A stretch of 64,000 bases of DNA from the NCBI GenBank assembly GCA_025024175.1, contig QCXZ01000137.1, positions 64,940,911 to 65,004,910 on the forward strand, given 5' to 3'. Below, piece after piece: positions 34,173-44,220 of the stretch. This DNA is from Rhyzopertha dominica. Lineage: Eukaryota; Arthropoda; Insecta; Coleoptera; Bostrichidae. The notes below the pieces were generated by a model that did no database searches, was not told the origin of the DNA, and worked only from the letters and a program-made list of their open reading frames with translations. The first letter of the stretch is position 1. Each line of letters begins with the position of its first letter. Position numbers and translations under genes: made by a program.

Positions 34173-34890
34173 CGTACAATAACTCTGACCCGTCGTTAGC
34201 AAAAGGAAAGCCTCTCACCGAATAAGCATTATCCAGTTTGAAATGAGAATACTTCGCAAATCGTCTCTGTACCTTCTCGATATTAATCGTGTGTACTACA
34301 TACTGGGGAACCCAAACCACACTAGCATACTCCAGTTTAGGTAACAAAGTAGGTACATCATAAAAAATCCTTGCCTCTCTAAGCACATAACCAATGCTTT
34401 TGTACGCATTACTAAAAACACCGCCGTTGAAACCTAACCTAGCATCAAAAGTCACTCCCAAATCCCTAATTCTTTGACACCTCTCCAACAATGCATTATT
34501 AATCGAATAATAAAAAAAATATAGGCGTGTCTAGTAAATGTTATAATTTGGCATTTCTCAATATTAAGAGTGCAATGGCAGAATATCAAGGCGATACTCT
34601 GCAAAGGTCCTCCCGAAGATGTATGCAGATAGAGCAATAAAACTTTAAATCAACAGCATATAAAAGGACATTGTTTCTCAGGGAGCATACCACGTTACTC
34701 CAGATGTTGCCTGGATATAACGAGATGAAAACCTTTATAGCGAAAACTAAGCTCTCTGCCGACAAGGTACGATTTGAAGAAAATAAAGAAATCTGTTGTA
34801 AACCTAGTATGCGATAACTTCTGATACAGAATTCCATGATCTATTATATCAAAAGCCTTTGTCAAGTCCTTGTAAACAACGGCCACCTAT
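34173..34890 (-). pseudogene. Non-LTR retrotransposon reverse transcriptase relic
   Basis: On the minus strand, 34886 downward reads DLTKAFDIIDHGIL, the LTKAFDxVDH motif with the first catalytic Asp of non-LTR RT. A degenerate YADDLK region follows (here YAVDLKFYCS, so the first of the two Asp reads Val). Then come NIEKCQIITFTR and IRDLGVTFDARL, and the thumb-like LPKLEYASVVW. Several frameshifts are present. The type resembles jockey/CR1-like elements. The 3' part is cut by a hAT-like end at 34172, and the 5' part with endonuclease is missing. Confidence 0.75.
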
Positions 34891-35379
34891 CCACTTCTAT
34901 CCTGTAATATGTTAATATACTTGACTTGACATGAAATGATAGTACTTCATGTTTTTTTATGGAATTTTGTTCTAATATTTGTTTTCTGTGCTGCACGCCG
35001 CTGTTAGGTGTTGTTGTGATAGCTTTATTGTACTTTCTGTACTTCTGAAAGGGAGTTTAGTTTTGAGATCTGATTCAAAATACTGCGTTCGTTTTGTATG
35101 CTTAACTAAGCATTGTACTCGCATGTACAACCCAATACCCCTGCAAACTATGACCGAAGTAATATTTTTCAACAATTTAGAACTCTAAATAGTTAAGCGA
35201 CTAAGGTCAGCAAGCTCTTCCAGTTATTGCAGGACACTTTAAAAATGTACCCTGCAGTTCAATAAAATTTTCCTTTCCAGCGTAATCTGCGCAACTTTGT
35301 GAAAAGGAAGTACAGAAATAAGCACTCGCATTGCAGTCACCCTTAATGTGCTCTTTCCGTTCGGATACATGTAGTGCAG
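34891..35379. other. Anonymous sequence
   Basis: No gene or repeat partner recognised. A short open frame is present on each strand at about 34972-35188, without motifs. Confidence 0.3.
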
Positions 35380-36060
35380 AATAAGTTTATTAGCCGTTTC
35401 GCGAAAAGTCGGAGTGCCTTAATGTCTCGTTGCGGCACGGTTTCTTTGTAAGACAAGTGAAGTTGTTAGTTAAATAGATGCGAACAATAAAGTTTGCCCG
35501 AACTTTTAGTGAAAGGTTCAATTCCTTTTGTTGGGCTGTGGAACCCCGAATGTTGAAGAAAAGAAACAAAATCAATTTCATTCATTGCAGAAAAGTTCCG
35601 TCCCTTAAAAGTTATTTATTATCTGAATTTTTTATTTAGCAAGTTAAAAAGGTCGGAAGGATTGGTCGAAAGGGTCGACTCTCACATTGTGTTTGTTCAG
35701 AGTCTCGCTCCAGGTCCAGAGATTTAGTAGATTCTCCAGGCTTTTGTATGCTGCAAATGGACTTAGCGGCGTGCCCGGCCTTAAACCGTAATTTTTATAT
35801 ACATGCAAACAAAACTCCCGCCTGCTACATTCAATAACATTGCCAGCCGGATTAAATCGCATTAGTTTGCGCCGAGAGGGCTTTGATTTTAAGTAAGACC
35901 AAATTGAATTTTTCTGGTAGTAAATACAGACTAAAAGCCGGAAAGGGTCTCTCCGGTGACGAATTGTGTGGAAGTAACACTCGCAAATTTCTTTTCAGAG
36001 TCGATTTCCTTTGCAAATTTTAAAGACGGTTGTGTTATCCCTGAAAAGTAATTAAACTGT
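35380..36060. other. Higher-GC non-repetitive island
   Basis: Unique sequence of raised GC without stops-free exon structure that I can defend. A 72-codon minus-strand frame (35862-35644) has no recognised motif. It is a candidate conserved non-coding block. Confidence 0.3.
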
Positions 36061-36096
36061 GATTTACTTAAGAGACATTAAAGGTTATTTTGGGTG

Positions 36097-36100
<4 letters not shown>

Positions 36101-36143
<43 letters not shown>
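36101..36143. repeat. (TA)n microsatellite
   Basis: About 21 perfect TA dinucleotides. Confidence 0.95.
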
Positions 36144-36147
<4 letters not shown>

Positions 36148-36539
36148 AGACGTTTATAAAAAAGTACTTATAGCCGAACTCTGAAGTTTTGCAGTATGTG
36201 GTTTTCGGGTATGCTCTGTCCAATAGAAATATTTCCAAGATGGCGACGCTCTTATTTATACTAGAAGTAGGTGTTAACTCTGTTATTTTAAACACAACTC
36301 TCCTCATATTATTGTATTGTTGCATGGTTTCTGCTTTGAATTTTAGGATAGCTTTATTAACTCTACTTGGTCGAAGGTCTGCCATTTTGGCGTTATTTGA
36401 TATTCAGATACAGAAATGATGTAAGGTAGTTACGAAAAGTAGTAATATCGAGGAAAACGAAGCTCTGTATATTAAGGATTTACTCAGTATAAAGCGGAAT
36501 TGTGCAGCCCATTTTTTTAATTTTATATTTGCAAGCGCA
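36144..36539. other. Anonymous sequence
   Basis: Opposed short open frames (36146-36419) overlap and carry no motif. No gene is supported. Confidence 0.3.
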
Positions 36540-36830
36540 ATCTTCACCTGTTTTTCCACCCCGTCTTCTTCATTTGCATCCACCTACAGCTCCTTAAATA
36601 TAATATAGTGCAACTGCTTTTGTCATTCTTCCTCCTTTCACCTTCTCCAAATGACCTAACCAAAACACCTGTTGTGTTTATATGTATCAAATAGCTATGG
36701 ATTCTATCTTGATCGTCTTCGTTCATAACTCGAAATATCTTTAATTTTGTCATGGTATAGCTTTGGATTCACGAATGGTGTAAAATGCTTGCTCCCATGT
36801 CCTTGTTTGGTTTTACGGGTCTCATCTATT
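36540..36830 (-). pseudogene. Non-LTR retrotransposon 3'-end fragment (possible)
   Basis: Minus-strand translation gives an IFRVMNEDDQDR block and, after a frame change, a WFGHLE-like motif followed by a basic RRRGGKTGED-like end. These resemble the C-terminal region of insect LINE ORF2 proteins (QxxWFGHxxR, then GRPR..W). Frameshifts are frequent. The assignment rests on short motifs only. Confidence 0.4.
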
Positions 36831-37379
36831 TGTTTACGGTTAGTGCTACTATCCTTTGCTAAGATTCCTAGATAACTTGTTTACTTTTAATGCTATGAAT
36901 ATACCAGTTGCGTTAAACCTTTTAGTTCTAATGGAATGATGAGAAAAGACTGTCACTCCAGTAAAGCTTTTGACTGAATATGAGCTTACAAAAGAGAGTT
37001 ACGAGGTTGTGCCCTTGAAATGTAAGTCTCAAAGAATTCTGCTTCGTGATAAGACTATGAGGTATTTCGCATTTATAGCTTTAAGAAACATTTTTTGGGC
37101 TTTAAGAAAATAATATGTGTGTGTGATGGTTTTGTACGGGGCGTTGACGGATTTATATTATTAGTTTTTGTTATAAGTATTGGAACTGAAAGAACATAGG
37201 CTAGACATTAAAAATATATTAAAGGGATTTTTCTGGTATTTTGGAGAATTCGAGTTTGTGGAAACGAAAATTAGATGTTTGTGTTTCGTGTTTGCCACAT
37301 ATTAGAGGTTTGGATGAGCACCAAAATGTAAACAATGTGGAGGAATGACTTTAGAGACGCTAAGAAAATAAGAAAACAG
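36831..37379. other. Anonymous sequence
   Basis: No coding region or repeat recognised. Confidence 0.3.
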
Positions 37380-37455
37380 AAAAGACGGTTGCCTATGGCC
37401 ATAACCGTCTTTATTTGTAAATAGTCGAGCTTCCCATGCCAGCCAGCGTTTCAAA

Positions 37456-37488
<33 letters not shown>

Positions 37489-37489
37489 G
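37380..37489 (-). repeat. Hairpin plus (ATT)n tail, possible retroelement 3' end
   Basis: AAAGACGGTT...AACCGTCTTT forms a 10-bp hairpin at about 37381-37412, and a perfect ATT trinucleotide run occupies 37457-37489. Unique sequence followed by a trinucleotide run is typical of the 3' end of some non-LTR or SINE elements read on the minus strand. No body is recognisable. Confidence 0.4.
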
Positions 37490-37926
37490 TTAATATTATT
37501 ATTTGCTCTAATTCCTCTTTTTTGTATTGATTCTGCTGTCTTGTAAAAGTTTTTTCATTACCATTAAGTGATATTTTAGATAAATTAATATGTGCATTTT
37601 CTAGCATTCGGGCTGTTTTATCTTTTGCATTTTAAGGAGAATCATTTGTATATTTTTATACTATGAGGATAAATTTCAGAGGACAAGGTTGGACTATACT
37701 TATGTACTTAGTTAAATGAAATTGAAAACAAAACAGCAAAACAGTTGGTATAAAACACAAACTGAAAATAACGTTTTAAAATGCAACTTCTTTTAGAACA
37801 TCTCTGATGAGGCGTTTTATCGTTTAGGTAATACACATCCCTAGTTTGGTTTTAAGGCTTCTCTGGTTGTCGTTGATGACATGTTGTTTTCCGAGCTGGT
37901 TCCTACGTTGCTTGTTTGGTCTTGAC
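37490..37926. other. Anonymous sequence
   Basis: Nothing recognised. Confidence 0.3.
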
Positions 37927-38032
37927 GTTTCGACACTAATGTCGGTGTCTTCCTCAGAAGCTTCAGTTTCAGATCCAGTTTCAGTTTCAGAGCTACTTTT
38001 GGGGAAGACACCGACATGAGTGTCGAAGTGAC
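37927..38032 (-). repeat. Long hairpin with hammerhead-like core
   Basis: Arms of about 29 bases (37927-37955 and about 38002-38032) are inverted copies with few mismatches, sharing GTCGGTGTCTTCC and CGACACT. The loop is about 46 bp and rich in AGTTTCAG repeats. On the minus strand one arm reads CTGAGGA, a GACAC...GTGTC stem, then GAAAC. This is the order of conserved core boxes in hammerhead ribozymes, which Penelope-like elements are known to carry. One extra A lies between box and stem, and stem I pairing is weak. Confidence 0.45.
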
Positions 38033-39240
38033 TTCTAGCCTGACAAGTTGGCATGCTCCTGCATACATCAACTTGACAGCAGGCCTCCACGGCACTTTAA
38101 ACTGCAGTGATGAGCTATAATAATAGCGAAATGGATCTATCTGCAGTTGGTTGGGTGTAGACAGCATAGCATAGACATGCATTTCAAACTACAACACTAT
38201 ATTCAAAATTTATTAGGCTTCACAGAAATGAGCAATGCTTTGTCTATCTTGACTAAAGTAGAACGTTCCACAAAGCTTAAAATGATTTTACACTTAACAA
38301 CTAGTTTTTGTGCAATAGTTGAGTATGTTTGTCGTAATATATGCAAATATATACTAAATATAAAACCAACCTTTTGTTTTTTGAACGCACGCTGTTTATT
38401 TGGAATGTCTGTACATCTAAACTTTGGAATACCTTCGCTTAGCTCTAGACGACATTATTTTGCCAGGACGAAAGAAACTCTCGCAAAAGATTAATCGGCC
38501 ATTGCAAGAGATTTATAGCATCCAATAAAGTAGCGAATAATGGCGCAGTTTGCTGTCTATAACACGCCGACTAATTACTTTACATCTGTTTTTAATTATT
38601 TACCAAACATGTTCTTCGGGCAACAGTTCTTTTCGTTCTGAGATACCTTTAGGTGATACTAATGAGTAGCAAAGCGATCTGACTGTTCAAACACTCGTTC
38701 GGGTAGTAAATGCCCTAATTATGATAGATATTAATTCCTCCTAAATAAATGTAAGTGTTTAAAACGATTTTCACCAGCTACAAAAAGGAGAGCCCATTTA
38801 AGTCATATCATATGTTTAATCATCTTATTGAAAATTACCATTTCTTACTTAGATACAAAATTTGAAAGCTTTTGTTTTACCAATTTTAACTATTCACATA
38901 GCAAGGGGTGAGCGAAAATAGTGGGTGAAAAAAATTTCACTCACTCATTCTGTCGATACGAATAAGTTTAACATTCAATCAGATATTACGCATAACTCTA
39001 ATGCACATCAACAATATCGCTTATAAATATCGATATTAACATTACGATTGTCAAAAATCGGCACATGAATTTGGACAGACCCTTCGGGTTCAACTTCAAA
39101 GCAAATTTTTTGCTGGTGCTGCTGCTAGTAGGTATCACACGTAATAATTCTTTTTGCTATATTGATTCTATTAGCTGATATTCACGTCGATTTGCTTGAC
39201 CTAAATTTGGTCTATAAATAATTTCTCGCGGATTGATTGC
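38033..39240. other. 1.2 kb without a recognisable gene
   Basis: A 115-codon plus-strand frame (38147-38494) has no motif. The rest is anonymous. It lies downstream of the minus-strand Penelope-like element and may include its decayed 3' flank. Confidence 0.3.
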
Positions 39241-39285
39241 CAACGTTTCGGCTCCTTATTCCAAGCTTCTTCGGGGCTGTAAAAA
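39241..39285 (-). ncRNA. Degenerate hammerhead-like motif of the Penelope-like element
   Basis: On the minus strand the sequence reads CCCGAAGAAGC, a short stem region, then GGAGCCGAAACGTTGGC. In Penelope-like elements the corresponding segment carries a hammerhead motif (CUGANGA...GAAA). Here the first box has C in place of U and the stem II halves pair imperfectly, so activity is unlikely. It sits 3' of the GIY-YIG region on the same strand, which is the expected place. Confidence 0.35.
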
Positions 39286-40153
39286 ACACACCTGTGGTAA
39301 AACGATGTTATATAAGAGTGGTAAATGTCACATAAAACTTTTAAACGTTTAAAACATGTATTTAATACTTAAGTCACTACATACCTGGATGTTCTTTTTG
39401 TTTATAAACTGTGAATCTGGGACGTAATGAACTTGATATTTAGAAATTAGATCAAGTTCGCTCAACTTCACCAGAGGTACTGAAACTACCCTGTTGTCGC
39501 AAAGGATGATACATTAGAACTACCGTACTAGATTCAAGTATGTGTCTTCACATATAGTAACGAAAATCATCAAATACATTAATACAATAATACAGTTAGG
39601 GGTTGAGTTTGTCAATCAAGTCAGCACATATGCCATGTAAATGGTCAACATCACTTCTAAAGTTCACGCTGTTGTTCGTTTTTATATACATATCATTTCA
39701 CTAATATTTTGTTTCCTATAGATGTTTTCTTTTTCTAGGATTTTAATACTATCAAAATCAAAAAGGTGTCCTTCAAAATTATGTACCGCTAGTTGGGTTT
39801 TATTTACTTTATTAGTGTTGGTGATGTTGCAATCATATTTGTGTTCTTGGCTACTCCGTTTCAAGTATCGACTTGTTTGCCTAACATACGATTTCTTACA
39901 GTTATAGCATGAAATATTGTACACTATGTTCGACATATTCTCTTCACCAGTCTTATCTTTAAATATGAATTATATCATCTTCTGAAGTTTCAACGTGTTG
40001 TATATTACCAATATTCGTGTCCCGAAAACAATTTTTAATCTTTTTGTTGATGCTCGGTACATAGGGAAACCTGCAGCGGGTGACCGTGCCCTTCTTCATC
40101 TTTGTTCTAATTATTTGGTTCTTGTACATGATAAAATTATTTTTATTACGCAT

Positions 40154-40213
40154 GCATCATAATCAACAATTATCGCACGCTGCAGCGTGTGTAAAATGAT
40201 GATTATGATGTGC
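40154..40213. repeat. 60-bp palindrome inside the Penelope-like element
   Basis: Arms of about 29 bases pair around CACGCTGCAGCGTG. Outer parts are GCATCATAATC on the left and GATTATGATGTGC on the right, with few mismatches. No loop remains, so the DNA could extrude as a cruciform. It lies at the left edge of sequence that interrupts the pol-like frame between RT and GIY-YIG. Confidence 0.7.
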
Positions 40214-40424
40214 CTACTTTTTTATTACCTAGATATTTACCTGCCGTTTAAATTACTAGGTATACCTTTTGTACCCATATCAAAATGAACGAACACTTTT
40301 AAAAACAACATTTCTTTATTCTAAGTAACTATAATACTCTTATTTTAAATAAACATTGATTGTACAATTTGTATTTTTAGATATTTCAATTGAGCTTATG
40401 ATGCATTCGTAATAAAAAATAGCG

Positions 40425-40550
40425 TATGATACGCGTGTATAAACAAGAGGCCTTTAAAGCCCTTGCGACTTACAAAACNCTCCGCTGCGCGTCGTGTTTT
40501 TGAAATATGTCGCGCGTGCTTTAAAGGCCCTCTTATACACTTGTATCATA
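40425..40550. mobile_element. Foldback MITE (~126 bp)
   Basis: The ends are TATGATACGCGTGTATAA and, inverted, TATGATACAAGTGTATAA. The inverted repeat continues through AAGAGGCCTTTAAAGC and into GCGAC...GTCGC, so most of the element is one imperfect hairpin. An ambiguous base (40479) lies near the hairpin tip. It sits inside the Penelope-like element and has no coding capacity. Confidence 0.7.
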
Positions 40551-41110
40551 ATATACTATTACGAGTCGTTTTGGGTAGTTGTTTGTCAAAATTTTCTTGA
40601 TTTTGGTAGTGTTTCTTGTATACAATTCTGGGTCTCCCAACATAAAAGCTCCATGAATGAAATTTTGAATCACGGAGATCTTATATTTCGTGTCATATTT
40701 CGACAAGTAGTTTAATAGGTACCTTTTCCGAGTCGGAGGGTTTCATGTACCAATCAGATTTTAAAAACCTAAGAAAGGTATAGAATTTTGGTGTTCTGTG
40801 TAGAAGTAGCAAAAAAGCTAGTGTACCTACTTTGTTTACAGGTATGGCAAGAAAATTGTTACGGGAAGATACAGTTCTATTAATTCGATTATTGTCTTCA
40901 AATTAAGTAATGTGTAACTCGAGGTGAACCTAAAACCTTTCTTAATGATCTCTATCACTAGATTTTTTGGGATGCTGCTAAATATTGATGTGACATCCAG
41001 CGATACAAATTTATACTGTGGAGGTATTTCTGTTTGTTTCAGGAATTCGACAAATTCAAACGAGTTGTTTAAGTTATGTTCGAATTTTGTAGTATATGGA
41101 GACAACAGCT

Positions 41111-42130
41111 TCTTGTGAGTGAGTTGTGAAATTTTATGTTATTTATTTATTTTATTTGTCACTGGCTCTTCTACATACATAGGTCTCAGCAATGGATGAG
41201 GAACGCCAACCCCTGTGTCTTCGAAATTGGCCAGACCACCAGCAGAAGCATTTGTTAATACTGTTGCCGATGTGAGCTGAAAGCAATGTCTCGTATTTAA
41301 GTTATCATCCTTGATTTGTAGATAGATTGCTACTGATCTAGGTATTTTGGATGAAGTATTTATACCCACTGGTTAAACTGCATTTCCCTGATCGATTCTT
41401 GATAAATATTCCATCGCCAAGAGTTTTAGAACGCATCGCTATATATCTTGAATATATGGTTTAAAAAAAAATATATCCTTCTGTACCAGTCACAACAAAA
41501 CAGAACGCGGCTTGTAATTCTTCGTCTTAATAATATTAACTTTATCTTCAATATTAGTGTTTTTGGCTTTCCCACCTACAAGCTGCCGTAATTTGCATCC
41601 ACAGACATCTTATCTTTCTGAAGAGTAGCCTGCGCCCCCATCTCAACATCTATCGTTGTTGGTGAAGTTAGCCTCGGCAGGAGCTTGATTTCGAAACTTT
41701 TCTGCTTCTTTCTGGTCAATATTGCTTTGCTTTTTTAAGTTGATAGCCTTCCACATTATTTTTTAGAATTGCGAACAAGATCTTAAACCTGCAAAATTAC
41801 ATATATCATTACAAGTAGTGAATTAACTATGAACTTACTTATGTATATTTTTTCAAACACAAATGAGTTGAATTTAAGCATCGAAAATGTAGACCGTTAT
41901 CCGTTAAAATAAGCAACCACAACTTCAATCACATTTACATTTCTGATCTCCATCCACAACTGAAACGTTTTTAGAGTTTTGCAGGAGTAAATTTAGTGTG
42001 ACTGCATTAGCTCTTTTTATAATATCCTCGGGTACAAATACTCCGTTTTCTTCTTCAATTTTTTCGAGGGATAAGTTTTGTATGCACTTTTGCGATAAAA
42101 TTTGTTGGCAAATTTATGGCAAAATTATTC
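41111..42130. other. Sequence with possible coding relics on the minus strand
   Basis: A 76-codon minus frame (41369-41139) and a ~60-codon stretch at about 42112-41930 (with LSLEKIEEENGVFVPEDIIKRA) look more protein-like than the background. About 41650-41560 also gives a protein-like patch. I could not assign them to a family. They may be pieces of a transposon protein or of a decayed gene with introns. Confidence 0.25.
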
Positions 42131-42839
42131 TTTCTTGATGATAACCATAACAACGATAATTGCCTCCTATTTATTTCCGGTTAAAAAATTAAAATTCATT
42201 TTATTGGATGTTTAATAGCAGTGTTCAGTGTACAGCACTCATGGAATACTAACCACTCACTTGGGTGTTATTCCGCAGCACACTCGTGAGTGAAATGAAA
42301 ACATATGTATCATCAGCATCAGCATCAGTATCAGGTATTGGAGTATAGTCAGCATAATAAATAAGTATTTGCAAATTTAAAATAGATATAAATGTGTGTG
42401 GGTTAAAAGGCAATGTGTTTTACTAATATTACTTATCAACTCATAGTTGTGCTACAACAATAACATCTACGGGTTATCTGCAAAGTTAGATATTAGCAAT
42501 ATCGTATATATGTACGTAAAGAGCATGTTTGTACCAATCACACTTACAAAACTGCAACCAACATAAAACTACTATTTACTAGATATAAATTACCACTAGA
42601 GGACTTGAAGCTTTCAAAAGCAAATACCGCGATGTAGTCATAAATCGGTATACGAAGTACTGCAGCATGCAGATGTCATGTCAAACTTCAATACCTACTC
42701 ATGATATTTTTCCGGCCAAAGAATCTTCGGTTTCGAAGTTCCGGCTGAAATATGATTCCGAACGCTCTATATTAGATGCTGGGGAACTTACAAGTTCGGG
42801 CGAATACTTTCTGTAAACTACAACACTCGACCACACATG
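42131..42839. other. Anonymous sequence
   Basis: A short (CAGCAT)-like repeat, CATCAGCATCAGCATCAG, lies near 42312. Nothing else was recognised. Confidence 0.3.
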
Positions 42840-43560
42840 CGTTATAAATCACGGCAACTAAAGCACTTGGTGACAAGACCAGATTTCGGCGATACAAACT
42901 ACCACTACATTTGATGCGATAAAACCGCCCAAAAAGGGATAGAATAATTTAGGATCTATATCTTTTTGCTTTTTCCTTGCGGAGGGAATCGCAGTTGGCT
43001 TTATATGCGTTGACCTTACATAAATTTTCCTCGAAACCATTCGAACGCAGTTCACATATATAAAGTATGGCGAACAAAGTAAACCGTTGCCGGCCGGGAC
43101 AGGGAAACACAGGCGCGTTAATTGTGAGTCCATTAGCAGACTAAATCCAGAGCTTAATTCTATCCTTCGTGGCTTTAAAGATGGCCCTGGGTTCGGCATT
43201 CGTTAGACGCCGGATCCATTTCGAAAAGCGTCCACACGCAAAAAGAAATTTATACCTCCTTATCTTAACGGTCTTTTTATCCTTCCTTTTTGTATTGTTT
43301 ACACACATTCACCAAACAAATTCTGGATCCATAGAAATTGCCGAGTTTTTATTGGCCCACTTTCAGATATTCATTGTTGGCGTAGTTTGTGGCTATGTTA
43401 GGGAGATAAACGGAAATTGGGGATAAAAACTTTTCCAACACTTATAAAAGATTTTACGAGCTGTCCATAATTCACAGCCTTCGGCACACCTCAAATTATA
43501 TTAGACTGCAGTCAATACCGTAGCAACAGAGTTTCTCCTTTCAACCCGAAACGAATCCGC
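42840..43560. other. Higher-GC non-repetitive island
   Basis: Raised GC with CGTTGCCGGCCGGGACAGGG near 43085, and opposed short open frames (43199-42858 minus, 43169-43426 plus). The plus frame has a hydrophobic segment in its middle but no family signature. I leave it unassigned. Confidence 0.3.
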
Positions 43561-43804
43561 TTATAGGTAAAATGCACACGTCAATATTATATACGAGTAC
43601 TTTTACCTATAAGAATAGGGTATCCCAACTAGATGTCGGATGTGATGTGCACAAAAAGTACTTAATTTTTAGAAAATGGTAATTATTTAATATATGATCG
43701 TCAAGTAAATAAAACAAAACTCAAAAGGCAAGGTTGTTTGGCATATGTTCTCTACAACTGGTTCCGCAGGGCCGTACACTCTTGATGAAATTAATAATCA
43801 CTTT
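43561..43804. other. Short anonymous spacer
   Basis: Nothing recognised. Confidence 0.3.
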
Positions 43805-43875
43805 TACTTCCACATCCAACGGATGGGAAGTATTGTATCGCGAAAAAAATTTTCAAAAATTTTTATTTGCTCATT
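43805..43875 (-). mobile_element. MITE family A, terminal fragment (copy 3)
   Basis: TACTTCCACATCCAACGG at the left edge and about 70 further bases match the right end of the MITEs at 12313-13076 and 26201-26971 in inverted orientation. The match includes TATCGCGAAAAAA and TTTTATTTGCTCA. Homology stops near 43875, so only one end remains. Confidence 0.75.
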
Positions 43876-44220
43876 TCCTCTTCAATTTATTGCATGATTT
43901 CAGGAAGCCCAGAAAATATTTTCAAGAAGTACGGTCACATGACTTTGGTGGACTATTCTGATCACCGTTACGAGCGAATGCTCGGCCCGAGAACTTACCG
44001 AGAAACAAAATGTTTGTGTTTTTGCGGTTACCGTGATCAAGTTTTTCTATTAGGGTCTTATCGCTCTACTGATCAAAATCCACTCTACCTGTAATTCACT
44101 AGTCACCATGAATACAACCACAAGCTATGTTATAGGTAGCCATGCTCAGAGGCTGAAATTATTTTTTTCTGACAGGAAAGCAAACGATCAAACAAAGCGT
44201 GCACATTTGATGTTTCTATG
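43876..44220. other. Left flank of the foldback element
   Basis: Anonymous sequence ending in GTTTCTATG (44212-44220), the left copy of the 9-bp target duplication. A 75-codon plus frame (43867-44094) has no motif. Confidence 0.4.

Larger units (their letters stand above)
39680..41110 (-). pseudogene. Penelope-like element: RT C-terminal part to GIY-YIG endonuclease
   Basis: On the minus strand, 41105-40836 has NSFEFVEFLK and FVSLDVTSIFSSIPKNLVIEII, the RT A-motif region with its Asp. About 40800-40560 continues with thumb/connector-like sequence (a KPT-like block, then a YPKRL end). At 40153-39959 is the basic linker with VPSINKKIKNCF. 39936-39682 is the GIY-YIG region: IVYNISCYNCKKSYVRQTSRYLKR and a FDSIKILEKENIYRKQNISEM end. 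The conserved Gly of the YVGQT box reads Arg. The order matches Penelope-like retroelements. A gap of ~400 bp is filled by palindromic insertions (40154-40550). Confidence 0.8.

Noticed and set aside
38147..38494. 115-codon plus-strand frame
   Set aside because: No family motif, with scattered cysteines without pattern. Not supported as a gene.
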